Positions 1 through 6,219 of a DNA stretch of 6,219 nt are shown piece after piece. Where the stretch lies: the NCBI GenBank assembly GCA_023437255.1, contig JAEZGR010000207.1:1-6219 (forward strand), given 5' to 3'. The first letter of the stretch is position 1. Each line of letters opens with the position of its first letter. The translations under genes and the position numbers were made by a program. Below the pieces are notes generated by a model. The model ran no database searches. It saw only the letters and a program-made list of their open reading frames with translations, and was not told the origin of the DNA. Source of the DNA: Pseudomonadota bacterium. GTDB taxonomy: Bacteria; Pseudomonadota; Gammaproteobacteria; Burkholderiales; Burkholderiaceae_B.

Positions 1-117
1 AGCGTGGCCACCATTCATTCAAAGGTGCAGGATGTGCAGCGTCGTCAAAGCATCATTGAGTCGCTGCGTGAAGCGGCGAACAAGGCGAACGCGCTCATCG
101 CGCAACTGCCTGGCTGA
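1..117 (+). CDS. 3' end of an unidentified gene (C-terminal 38 residues)
   Basis: Frame 1 is open from the first base to a TGA at 115-117 and gives 38 residues ending in ALIAQLPG. The residues are typical of coding sequence: many Ala, Arg, Lys, Gln and Glu, with hydrophobics spaced as in an amphipathic helix (VQDVQRRQSIIESLREAANKA). This suggests the C-terminal helix or coiled coil of a soluble protein. The start lies outside the window and I do not recognise the family. The gene converges on the diguanylate cyclase, whose stop is 16 bases further on, and no terminator with a U-run is visible between them. The reading frame is convincing; the function is unknown. Confidence 0.6.
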   Translation, partial: SVATIHSKVQDVQRRQSIIESLREAANKANALIAQLPG

Positions 118-133
118 GGGCGGGCAGTCTTCG

Positions 134-1571
134 TCAGGACACGCGTGTCTGATCGCGCCCCGCCAGCTTGGCGGCGTACATCGCCTTGTCGGCACGAAGC
201 AGCATTGCTTTCAGTGTGTCGCCGGGCCCCTGACTCAGCGTGGCGCCTATGCTCACCGTGATGGCCGGCGAACCGTCGGCCGCGGGTCCGGTTGCAAGCG
301 TCACGTTTCTGATAGCGGCGTGAATCCGCTGGGTGATGCCCTCCAGCATCTCAGGGGTGCATTCCGGAATCAGGGCGGCGAATTCTTCCCCGCCGAGGCG
401 TCCGCAGAGATCGTCGCTACGCAGCGACCGGCGCAGCGCCTGGGCAACCTGGCTCAGAACCCGGTCGCCGACGGCATGGCCGAGCGAGTCGTTGATCTGT
501 TTGAAGTGATCGACGTCCAGCATCAGAACGGCCGCAGATTGACCCCGCCCGGTCAGCGCGCTGAGCCGGAGGGCGGCGTGCTGGTGAAATGTCCGATAGT
601 TCAAGAGGCCGGTAAGGGCATCATGCTCTGCCAGATGCCGCAACGCGGCAAGGTTCTTTTCCCGCGCAGCGATCACGCTTGCCACCACCAGGGGCGCCAG
701 CGCCACCGACGCGACACCGAGGCGCAAAGAAAGCATGGCGTTCGAGTCGGTGCCGTCGAAGGGCACCTGAATGCCGCCAAATGCGATCCCCAGTAGCGTC
801 CAAAGGCTGACGGACAAAGTCAGAAGTGCAGTCGTGAAGAAGGAGCAGGTGAGCGCGACCATCAGCAGCGCGCACACAGGGAATGCGATGACGCCTGGCC
901 CACCGATGGTGATGCTCGCCATCAGCACAATGCCCAGACTCGCGAGCGTGACGAGAAGAAGCGGGATGTTGTCTGAGAACGATCGAACGCGTCGTCGGGA
1001 GAAAATCACGCGCACCGGCGGCGCACTCAGAACGCAGGGCAGCACAATGATGTACGCGAGAAGTTCGGACACGGCCCATCGCGTTGCCACCTCGGCAAAC
1101 GGAGCGCCGCGCAGATGCCAGAGGACGGCGGCGCCCGTGATGCCGGCCGCCAGGGAAGCACCCAGAATCGACAGAAAGAGGGGGGCCAATGCGTCGGGCG
1201 TGACCTGGTGGCGCTGGGCCTGAGTGAGCCTGAGGCTCATTGTCAGCGCCACGAACACGCTCAGCAGGTTTACGAGGCTCAGCGAGACCGCAATTGACCA
1301 TGGGCTGCCGGAGAGCAGGTCGGCGGCGACGAAGCCGGCCGCGGCGGCGACCCAGCCGCCCGGCGACATGAGCGCCGGATTTCAGCATCAAACCCAGCAA
1401 CACGGCATTGGCTGGCCAGAGCGCCGACAATTGCCCGAGCGGTCGCCAACCGATGCCCACCAGTGCGACCACCAGGATGCCCAGCGCAAGCGCCGCATAA
1501 TGCCGCAGACCGGAATGCCCGGATACGGGTGTTGCGGCGACACCTTGTGTTTGTGCCTGATCAGGGGTCAT
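134..1571 (-). pseudogene. MASE1-GGDEF diguanylate cyclase, frameshifted near the 5' end
   Basis: This would be an inner-membrane enzyme making cyclic di-GMP from two GTP. The gene starts at ATG 1571 (TGA in frame just upstream, weak ribosome site). It reads 63 residues containing a membrane helix (about 24-42) and a MASE1-like SALWPANAVLLGLML segment, then loses frame at a TTT run at 1380-1382 (AAA in the sense strand). The remaining 411 codons (1369 down to 134) are open and begin MSPGGWVAAAAGFVAADLL, the expected next MASE1 helix. Removing one A gives a continuous 478-residue protein. The 411-residue part has about seven or eight more membrane segments, then a full GGDEF domain. It has LDVDHFKQIND for metal and GTP binding, an RSDD inhibitory I-site at 317-320 and the GGEEF active site at 326-330, and it ends soon after AMYAAKLAGRD. 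ATG 1369 has no ribosome site, so a shortened product is doubtful. The shift could be a real mutation or a sequence error. Confidence 0.85.
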
Positions 1572-1612
1572 GGGGGTATCACTGCTGCCCGGTCAAATGT
1601 ATCGGTTTGAAA

Positions 1613-1642
1613 ATTATAAATTGTATTGTTACGCAGTGCGAA
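1613..1642 (-). promoter_or_regulatory. Candidate sigma-70 promoter for the diguanylate cyclase
   Basis: On the - strand, a perfect TATAAT (plus 1613-1618) lies 18 bases downstream of TTCGCA (plus 1637-1642), which matches the -35 consensus at four of six positions. Transcription would start near 1606 and leave a leader of about 35 bases before ATG 1571. The box sits in the only strongly AT-rich patch of the window. The -35 overlaps a short inverted repeat (1636-1649), a natural place for a repressor. This is a by-eye call; the perfect -10 is the main support. Confidence 0.45.
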
Positions 1643-1649
1643 AACGCAC
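1636..1649. repeat. Small perfect inverted repeat in the divergent control region
   Basis: GTGCG, then AAAA, then CGCAC: a five-base perfect stem with a four-base loop. No U-run follows on either strand, so it is not a standard terminator. It covers the candidate -35 of the cyclase promoter and lies 117 bases upstream of the dehydrogenase start, so it could be an operator half-site pair. A five-base stem is short enough to occur by chance. Confidence 0.3.
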
Positions 1650-1720
1650 GCGGCTGGTTAGCGGTCGTTGGACCCCGACCTCGCGCCTCGTTGCCGCTCC
1701 TCGGAATAGGACTTGCTGCA

Positions 1721-1736
1721 GCGGAGTTTGTTCCGC
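1721..1736 (+). repeat. Small stem-loop in the probable leader of the dehydrogenase gene
   Basis: GCGGA, a six-base loop GTTTGT, then TCCGC: a perfect five-base stem located 30 bases before the dehydrogenase ATG and 19 bases before its GAGGAG ribosome site (1756-1761). It leaves the ribosome site free. GCGGA recurs at 1743-1747. No T-run follows. It may be a leader hairpin or a binding site, or chance. I found no convincing -35/-10 pair for the dehydrogenase elsewhere in 1572-1766. Confidence 0.2.
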
Positions 1737-1766
1737 CATTGAGCGGACACGAAGCGAGGAGACAAT

Positions 1767-4355
1767 ATGAAACAAGCGCGTCGGGAAACGGCCCTGGTTC
1801 TGGCACTGATGCTCAATGCACTGTTTGGAATCGTTCTGGTGGCGGGCGGTGTCTGGCTGATCAGTCTGGGTGGCTCGTGGTACTACGCTCTGGCCGGTCT
1901 TGCGCTGCTCGTCACAGCCTATCTGTTGTGGAAGCGTCGCCCCATGGCGCTATGGCTGTATGCCGCGCTGGTGGTGCTGACACTGCTGTGGGCCATTTGG
2001 GAATCGGGGCTTGATTGGTGGCCCATTGCTGCTCGTGGCGACGTGCTGGTGCTTCTCGGGATATTCATGCTCACGCCGTGGGTGACCCGTCCCTTGTTGC
2101 GCCGGAGCCGGGTTTCACAGCCGGATTCTGCCGACGACCGCCCGGCGGTGCGTGAGGGACTGAGTGTGAGCCGATACGCCACGCTCCCTTTGACCTCGGC
2201 CCTGATTCTGTTTGTCGTGGTGGCAGTGGCCTCATGGTTTGCGGATCCTCATGGTCGTGAAGGCGCCTTGCCCGTCCAGCCGGTGCAAGCGGCCTCCGCC
2301 ACCGACGACTTGCCCGACGGAGAATGGCACGCCTACGGCCGGACCAATCATGGGCAGCGCTATTCACCGCTTGCGCAGATCACCCCCGAGAACGTCTCTC
2401 GTCTGGAATTGGCCTGGCATTATCGTACGGGTGACATGCGGGGGCAGCCCGGGGATCCGGAAGAGACCACCTTCCAGGTGACACCCCTGAAGATCGGGGA
2501 ACGGCTTTACCTTTGCACCCCGCACCAGTCCGTCATCGCGTTGAACGCCACAACGGGCGAGGAAATATGGCGCTACGACCCTCAGATCCGCGATGAGCTG
2601 GCGCTGCAGCATCTGACCTGCCGCGGCCTTTCCTATCACGACGGCACCGCTTCTGCCGACGCGTCGGCGTCTGCGCAACAGGTCGCTGCGACGAATACAG
2701 AACTCGGGCCAGAAGATCCCGACACGGGCAATGTGGAGCAAGCCACGGGGTCGGCGGCTGACGATGAAGCGCTGGTCAGACTGAATCTGCCGATTGCCGC
2801 TCAAGACGGCTCCACCGTTGATCACTGCGAAGCCAAATTGTTCATGCCGACCGCAGACGGCCGCATCATTGCGCTCAATCCCGAGGACGGTTCCGTGTGC
2901 AGCGATTTCGGGAACGGGACGGGACAGATCAATCTTTGGGCGAACATGCCGCACGCGCGCGTAGGCGGGTATTACTCGACCTCTCCTGTCGTGGTGACCC
3001 AATCTTTGATCATCGTGGGCGGCACCGTGCTGGACAACGTGTCGGTGAACGAACCTGCCGGTGTGATCCGCGCGTTCGACGTTCATTCTGGTGAACTGGT
3101 CTGGAACTGGGATCCGGCCATGCCCGACGATACGGCACCTGTTCCGGCGGACCAGACCTATACCCAGTCGACGCCGAACAGCTGGTCGATATCGAGCGCG
3201 GATGAGGCCCTGGGCCTGGTGTATGTCCCCATGGGAAATGCGCCACCTGACCAGTGGGGCGGCAATCGCGACGAAGCAGCAGAAACGTATTCCTCCTCAA
3301 TCGTGGCGCTCGATCTGGCGTCGGGCCGGGTGCGCTGGCACTTTCAGACCGTCCATCACGACCTGTGGGACTACGACGTTCCCGCCCAACCATCCCTGAT
3401 CGATCTGACCATTGCGGGCGAGCAGGTCCCGGCCTTGGTGCAAGCCACCAAACAGGGCGAAATTTTCGTGCTCGATCGGCGCAGCGGCGAGCCCCTCTTG
3501 CCCGTCACCGAGAAGCCGTACCCACAGGGTGCCGCCGAGGGGGATTACACCGCGCCCACTCAGCCAGTGTCGGCGTTGTCGTTCGACCCGAAGCCCTTGA
3601 CCGGTGCGTCGATGTGGGGCGCGACGCTCTTCGACCAGCTTGCGTGCCGGATCGAATTCCATAGCCTGCGTTACGAAGGCCGGTATACGCCACCCTCGAC
3701 ACAGGGCACCCTGGTGTATCCCGGTAACTTTGGCGTCTTCAATTGGGGCGGGGTGGCGGTGGATCCTCGGCGCCAGGTCGTGTTTGCCACCCCGACCTAT
3801 CTGGCCTTTGTGGCCAAACTGATCCCGCGTGAAGACGACACCACGTTGTATGTGCAGGGCGACAATCGCCCTCAGGACAGTCTGCCGGCCCTGAATGAAA
3901 ACTTTGGCGCGCCGTTCGCTGTGGAGTTGAGTGCCTTCACCTCGTTCCTGGGCCTGCCGTGTCAACAACCGCCCTGGGGCTTCATTGCAGGTGCCAACCT
4001 GACCACCGGCGAAGTGGCCTGGATGCATAAGAACGGGACGGTGCGTGATCGTGCCCCGGTTCCCCTGCCATTCAAGATGGGTGTGCCGAATCTTGGTGGG
4101 CCGATCATGACGGCGGGCGGCGTGGCTTTCCTGTCGAGCACCCTGGACTACTATCTGCGCGCCTATGATGTAACCACAGGCCAGGAACTGTGGAAGGCGC
4201 GCCTGCCCGCCGGTGGGCAGGCCACACCCATGACCTATACCGGCGCAGATGGACGCCAGTATGTTGTGGTCGCAGCGGGTGGGCACGGCTCGCTCGGCAC
4301 GAAAGCCGGCGACAGCGTGGTGGCCTATGCGCTTCCGACAGGCGAGGGCGGTTAA
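1767..4355 (+). CDS. Membrane-bound PQQ-dependent dehydrogenase, glucose/quinate/shikimate family
   Basis: This quinoprotein oxidises a sugar or cyclitol in the periplasm (aldose to lactone, or quinate/shikimate to the dehydro acid) and passes electrons to ubiquinone. ATG 1767 follows GAGGAG with five bases between. The 862 residues start with five membrane helices (about 9-34, 39-55, 60-78, 91-106, 140-158), as in E. coli Gcd. A periplasmic PQQ beta-propeller then runs from YGRTNHGQRYSP (190-201) to the C-terminus. Aligned from memory to E. coli Gcd, it keeps H282 (H262), W473 (W404), D535 in HHDLWDYD (catalytic D466), K562 (K493), D794 (D730) and H840 in GGHGS (H775). T675 replaces N607. 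An acidic Ala-rich stretch adds about 48 residues after LTCRGLSYHD (about 293-341), which accounts for much of the excess over the 796-residue E. coli enzyme. Family assignment is secure. Glucose versus quinate/shikimate cannot be settled here, so no symbol is given. It is transcribed alone and ends four bases before the convergent repeat protein. Confidence 0.95.
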   Translation: MKQARRETALVLALMLNALFGIVLVAGGVWLISLGGSWYYALAGLALLVTAYLLWKRRPMALWLYAALVVLTLLWAIWESGLDWWPIAARGDVLVLLGIFMLTPWVTRPLLRRSRVSQPDSADDRPAVREGLSVSRYATLPLTSALILFVVVAVASWFADPHGREGALPVQPVQAASATDDLPDGEWHAYGRTNHGQRYSPLAQITPENVSRLELAWHYRTGDMRGQPGDPEETTFQVTPLKIGERLYLCTPHQSVIALNATTGEEIWRYDPQIRDELALQHLTCRGLSYHDGTASADASASAQQVAATNTELGPEDPDTGNVEQATGSAADDEALVRLNLPIAAQDGSTVDHCEAKLFMPTADGRIIALNPEDGSVCSDFGNGTGQINLWANMPHARVGGYYSTSPVVVTQSLIIVGGTVLDNVSVNEPAGVIRAFDVHSGELVWNWDPAMPDDTAPVPADQTYTQSTPNSWSISSADEALGLVYVPMGNAPPDQWGGNRDEAAETYSSSIVALDLASGRVRWHFQTVHHDLWDYDVPAQPSLIDLTIAGEQVPALVQATKQGEIFVLDRRSGEPLLPVTEKPYPQGAAEGDYTAPTQPVSALSFDPKPLTGASMWGATLFDQLACRIEFHSLRYEGRYTPPSTQGTLVYPGNFGVFNWGGVAVDPRRQVVFATPTYLAFVAKLIPREDDTTLYVQGDNRPQDSLPALNENFGAPFAVELSAFTSFLGLPCQQPPWGFIAGANLTTGEVAWMHKNGTVRDRAPVPLPFKMGVPNLGGPIMTAGGVAFLSSTLDYYLRAYDVTTGQELWKARLPAGGQATPMTYTGADGRQYVVVAAGGHGSLGTKAGDSVVAYALPTGEGG

Positions 4356-4359
4356 TGCG

Positions 4360-4644
4360 TCAGCGTTCGCTTCCCGGGCCGCTGCGCTTGTGGACGATCA
4401 GTTCATCGATCTCCAGGCGTCGGATACGCGCCCGGCCTACCGAGAGCCGCCCAATGGCCAACGCGCCAATCGCTAATGCTCCGAAAGCCAGAGCGCCGAT
4501 GGCAAAGGCACCGAGTGCGGAGGCGCCAGTGGCCCTGGCGCCAACGGCGCTGACTCCGGTCGCGCTGGCGGCGCGCTTGGCCGGGCGGTAGCTCGGGCTG
4601 GAACGTGCTTGGGTTTTCGGGGTGTCGCTGGGTCGTTCAGGCAT
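4360..4644 (-). CDS. Small pentapeptide-like repeat protein
   Basis: 94 residues on the - strand. ATG 4644 has a good ribosome site, AGAGGA (plus 4653-4658), eight bases away. The first 27 residues are Pro/Ser/Arg-rich with no signal peptide. Residues 28-87 are twelve uninterrupted five-residue units of the form A-x-G-x-x (AVGAR, ALGAF, AIGAL, AFGAL, AIGAL, AIGRL and so on). They degrade to RIRRL, EIDEL, IVHKR near a basic tail. I recall similar short proteins ending in a RRLEIDEL-type segment in other proteobacteria, without a known function. The five-residue period suggests a right-handed beta-helix like pentapeptide-repeat proteins, but the run at about 43-65 is hydrophobic enough to be a Gly/Ala-rich membrane segment. 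It converges on the dehydrogenase and diverges from the lipoprotein with 68 bases between starts. The opposite strand is also open but lacks a matching start site. Confidence 0.75.
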   Translation of the reverse strand: MPERPSDTPKTQARSSPSYRPAKRAASATGVSAVGARATGASALGAFAIGALAFGALAIGALAIGRLSVGRARIRRLEIDELIVHKRSGPGSER

Positions 4645-4712
4645 GGTGTGTTTCCTCTGATGGTATGCAGTTTGCTAAGGCAAGCTGTCATTTCACTCTT
4701 CAAGGAGCCTTC

Positions 4713-4946
4713 ATGAGCAAGATGTATATTAAGCGCCCCGCCATCGCCGCAGCGGCTTTCGTTGCCCTCGCGACGCTGGCGGCATGCTCGACCCCTTCGC
4801 AGATCACGACGCGTGATGGCCGTGCGATTCCCACGGCGGACAAGCCCGAAGTGGATAAAGACTCCGATTTCGTGACCTACGAGAAAGACGGCAAGGAAGT
4901 GCAGATCAACAAGTCGGAAGTGCAGTCGATCGAAGAGGTCAAGTAG
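4713..4946 (+). CDS. YgdI/YgdR-like (DUF903) small lipoprotein
   Basis: 77 residues. ATG 4713 is chosen over the in-frame ATG at 4605 because AAGGAG (4702-4707) lies five bases before it, a lipoprotein signal peptide starts there, and the longer form would overlap the repeat protein's start. The signal has basic residues (K3, K7, R8), a hydrophobic core (about 10-21) and the lipobox L22-A-A-C25. Cleavage before C25 and lipidation would anchor a mature part of about 53 residues, probably in the outer membrane since Ser follows the Cys. The mature part follows the DUF903 pattern of E. coli YgdI/YgdR: a TRDGR turn, a TADKPEVDKDSDFVTY segment, then KEVQINKSEV. This makes a small SH3-like beta fold. 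The function of this family is not well established. It seems to be its own transcription unit. Confidence 0.9.
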   Translation: MSKMYIKRPAIAAAAFVALATLAACSTPSQITTRDGRAIPTADKPEVDKDSDFVTYEKDGKEVQINKSEVQSIEEVK

Positions 4947-4967
4947 CCAAGCTCGGGTCCGATTGGC
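4946..4967 (+). terminator. Weak hairpin after the lipoprotein gene
   Basis: GCCAA (4946-4950) pairs with TTGGC (4963-4967), and an inner TCG/CGA pairing closes a short loop, with two unpaired bases on the left side. It begins on the last base of the lipoprotein stop codon, a usual terminator position. There is no T-run, so intrinsic termination would be inefficient, and the downstream methylase could receive read-through transcription. Confidence 0.25.
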
Positions 4968-4990
4968 GTCGCGTCAGGTGACCGGCAGAT

Positions 4991-6219
4991 ATGGCATCAT
5001 GTGGCACCATGTTTGTTCTCGACTCCATTGACAGCGACGCCTTCTACGACCTTCGGCAGGCCGCGGAAGCCCTTGGTGTTTCTCAGGCGACCATTCGGAA
5101 CTGGACGCGCTCCAAGCTGCTGAGCCCACAAAGATTGGGGCGCAGTCTCGCGTTCCCGAAGAGCGACGTCGAGCGCCTGCGCGCGCAAATTCAGAGTGGC
5201 AGCCTTCAACGGCTGAAGTCGCGTGCCAACAAGAACGAGAACAACAACGTCCGGCTGCACAGTGAACTCGCCGAAAAAGCAGTCATAGACGCCGTGACCG
5301 AGATCGCGCGAGCGCTCGCAGAGGAGCACGACAGCGTGCCTGCGGCTCTTTGCGCGTTGGCGCTGGGGCTGGCGGAGCAATCGGGGGCATTTACCACCGC
5401 AGCGCTCATCCGTCAGGAGGCAAATGCGCGGGGGCTATCGCTGACGCCGCCGAACGCAGTCCAATTGCAAGAGCTGGGCGCTTTGGAGCCGTATCTGATC
5501 CTTGCCGTTGCTTATCAGCATCTGAGTTCCGACGGCCAAAAGGCGGTGAAGGGCGCGATCTACACGCCGCCGGCGACTGCCGCGTTGATCTGTGACGAGC
5601 TTATCGGCGGCCCTGTCAGGTACATGGACCCTTGCTGCGGGTCCGGCGTATTCCTGGTGGCAGCAATCCGCAGATTCAAAGCGCTGGGAATCAAGGATTG
5701 GAAGCGCTTCATCAGCGGCTGCGACATTGACCCCCATGCCGTGTTGTGCGCGCGCCTGTCATGCTTTTTCGAGGTGGAAGAAGGGCAGTCTTGCGGTATC
5801 GACGACATCGAAGTGTATGAGGAGGACGCGCTTGGCGCTGGGCGCCTGCGCAGTGCTTATGGGTCATACGATCTGGTTGCCACCAATCCGCCTTGGGGCG
5901 CCACCTACCCCCCTGCGGCCGGCAATCTGTACAAAGGATATTTTCCAGACATCAGTTCTGGCGAGTCCTTTTCCTATTTCACGGCGCTCGCGTTCAAGCT
6001 GTTGAGACCGGGCGGTCAGTATTCCTTCCTACTTCCCGAGGCAGCGTTAACCACGAATTACCATCGGGATCTGCGTGAAATGCTGCTGGGAAAGGCGGCG
6101 CTTGTCGTGCATGATCTGGGTCGCCTGTTCTCGGGGCTGCTGACGAAAGTTGTCAAGGTGGACGCCGTCAATCAGCCCGCTCACGACCAGCACATCATCT
6201 TTCACACTCAGAATACGGC
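4991..6219 (+). CDS. DNA adenine N6-methyltransferase with N-terminal helix-turn-helix (3' end outside window)
   Basis: Transfers methyl from S-adenosylmethionine to adenine in DNA, most likely as the modification half of a restriction-modification or related defence locus. The frame is open to the window end: 409 codons from ATG 4991. That start has AGGTGA (4976-4981) nine bases before it. ATG 5009 is an in-frame alternative with little ribosome site. An in-frame TGA at 4979 rules out longer forms. Residues 19-63 form a MerR/excisionase-like helix-turn-helix (LRQAAEALGVSQATIRNW, then LGRSLAFPKSDVERL). A charged linker and a helical part follow. Then come AIYTPPATAALI (Y191), SAM motif I MDPCCGSGVFL (D213 to G219), and the catalytic motif NPPWG (N299-W302). 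A following stretch, ESFSYF...LLRPGGQYSFLLPEAAL, is typical of TaqI/Eco57I-like adenine methylases. The target-recognition part is not in view. Leu, Arg and Ile codons such as CTA, TTA, AGA and ATA suggest acquired DNA. The gene type is secure; the specificity is unknown. Confidence 0.88.
   Translation, partial: MASCGTMFVLDSIDSDAFYDLRQAAEALGVSQATIRNWTRSKLLSPQRLGRSLAFPKSDVERLRAQIQSGSLQRLKSRANKNENNNVRLHSELAEKAVIDAVTEIARALAEEHDSVPAALCALALGLAEQSGAFTTAALIRQEANARGLSLTPPNAVQLQELGALEPYLILAVAYQHLSSDGQKAVKGAIYTPPATAALICDELIGGPVRYMDPCCGSGVFLVAAIRRFKALGIKDWKRFISGCDIDPHAVLCARLSCFFEVEEGQSCGIDDIEVYEEDALGAGRLRSAYGSYDLVATNPPWGATYPPAAGNLYKGYFPDISSGESFSYFTALAFKLLRPGGQYSFLLPEAALTTNYHRDLREMLLGKAALVVHDLGRLFSGLLTKVVKVDAVNQPAHDQHIIFHTQNT
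4992..5011 (+). repeat. Tandem 10-bp direct repeat across the methylase start codons
   Basis: TGGCATCATG (4992-5001) is followed directly by TGGCACCATG (5002-5011), differing at one of ten bases. Each unit ends in ATG. The third ATG, at 4991, starts one base earlier. ATG 4991 and ATG 5009 are in the methylase frame. ATG 4999 is in another frame and stops after ten codons (TGA 5029-5031). The repeat could be a binding site for the methylase's own helix-turn-helix or a slippage-prone tract; either is inference. Confidence 0.5.

Noticed and set aside
138..149. Perfect 12-base palindrome GACACGCGTGTC near the convergent stop codons
   Set aside because: It has no loop and no following T-run, and lies inside the last codons of the cyclase. 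A terminator or specific site cannot be supported.
32..796. Long + strand open frame of 254 codons
   Set aside because: It lies antisense to the diguanylate cyclase, is rich in Arg, Gln and His, shows no domain and has no ribosome site. It is a by-product of GC-rich codon bias.
621..1368. - strand frame from ATG 1571 continuing past the frameshift as a 316-residue protein
   Set aside because: Beyond about residue 64 the sequence turns into Arg-rich, non-membrane residues, while the MASE1-GGDEF pattern continues in the neighbouring frame.
3297..4286. Long - strand open frame of 329 codons
   Set aside because: It is antisense to the conserved core of the PQQ dehydrogenase, which matches its family throughout. 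The translated sequence shows only the composition of a shadow frame.
4451..4591. + strand frame with A-P-rich five-residue repeats opposite the pentapeptide-like gene
   Set aside because: It is continuous with a shadow frame running through the dehydrogenase, has no start signal of its own, and its periodicity follows from the 15-base repeats of the - strand gene.
4605..4712. N-terminal extension of the lipoprotein to ATG 4605
   Set aside because: It would bury the signal peptide 36 residues in, overlap the start of the repeat protein, and ignore the AAGGAG site placed correctly for ATG 4713.

Overview
This window looks like a chromosomal segment from a GC-rich Gram-negative proteobacterium. 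A betaproteobacterium (Burkholderiales-like) is my best guess. The support is a membrane-bound PQQ dehydrogenase that feeds ubiquinone, a YgdI/YgdR-type lipoprotein, a MASE1-type GGDEF protein, and strong G/C third-position bias. No rRNA, tRNA, insertion sequence or CRISPR array is visible.

Layout: (i) 1-117 is the 3' end of an unidentified + strand gene. (ii) 134-1571 on the - strand is a MASE1-GGDEF diguanylate cyclase. It is split by an apparent one-base insertion near its 5' end, and its catalytic C-terminal part is intact. (iii) 1572-1766 is a divergent control region with an AT-rich core, a good -10 box facing the cyclase and two small stem-loops. (iv) 1767-4355 on the + strand is a complete membrane-bound PQQ-dependent dehydrogenase of the glucose/quinate/shikimate family. 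It carries an acidic Ala-rich insertion of about 48 residues. (v) 4360-4644 on the - strand is a small protein built almost entirely of pentapeptide-like repeats, convergent with the dehydrogenase. (vi) 4713-4946 on the + strand is a small DUF903-type lipoprotein, divergent from (v). (vii) 4991 to the window end on the + strand is the N-terminal 409 codons of a DNA adenine methylase with an N-terminal helix-turn-helix. It is probably the first gene of a restriction-modification or other methylase-based defence locus that continues past the window.

The genes do not form one pathway. The dehydrogenase does periplasmic sugar or cyclitol oxidation, the cyclase would be a c-di-GMP signalling gene, and the lipoprotein and repeat protein are small proteins of unknown role. 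The methylase start appears to mark the edge of an accessory region. The most interesting leads are the HTH-methylase fusion with a tandem 10-bp repeat over its start codons, the pentapeptide-like protein, and the dehydrogenase insertion. I found no complete new multi-gene system inside the window; any such system would lie to the right of base 6219.
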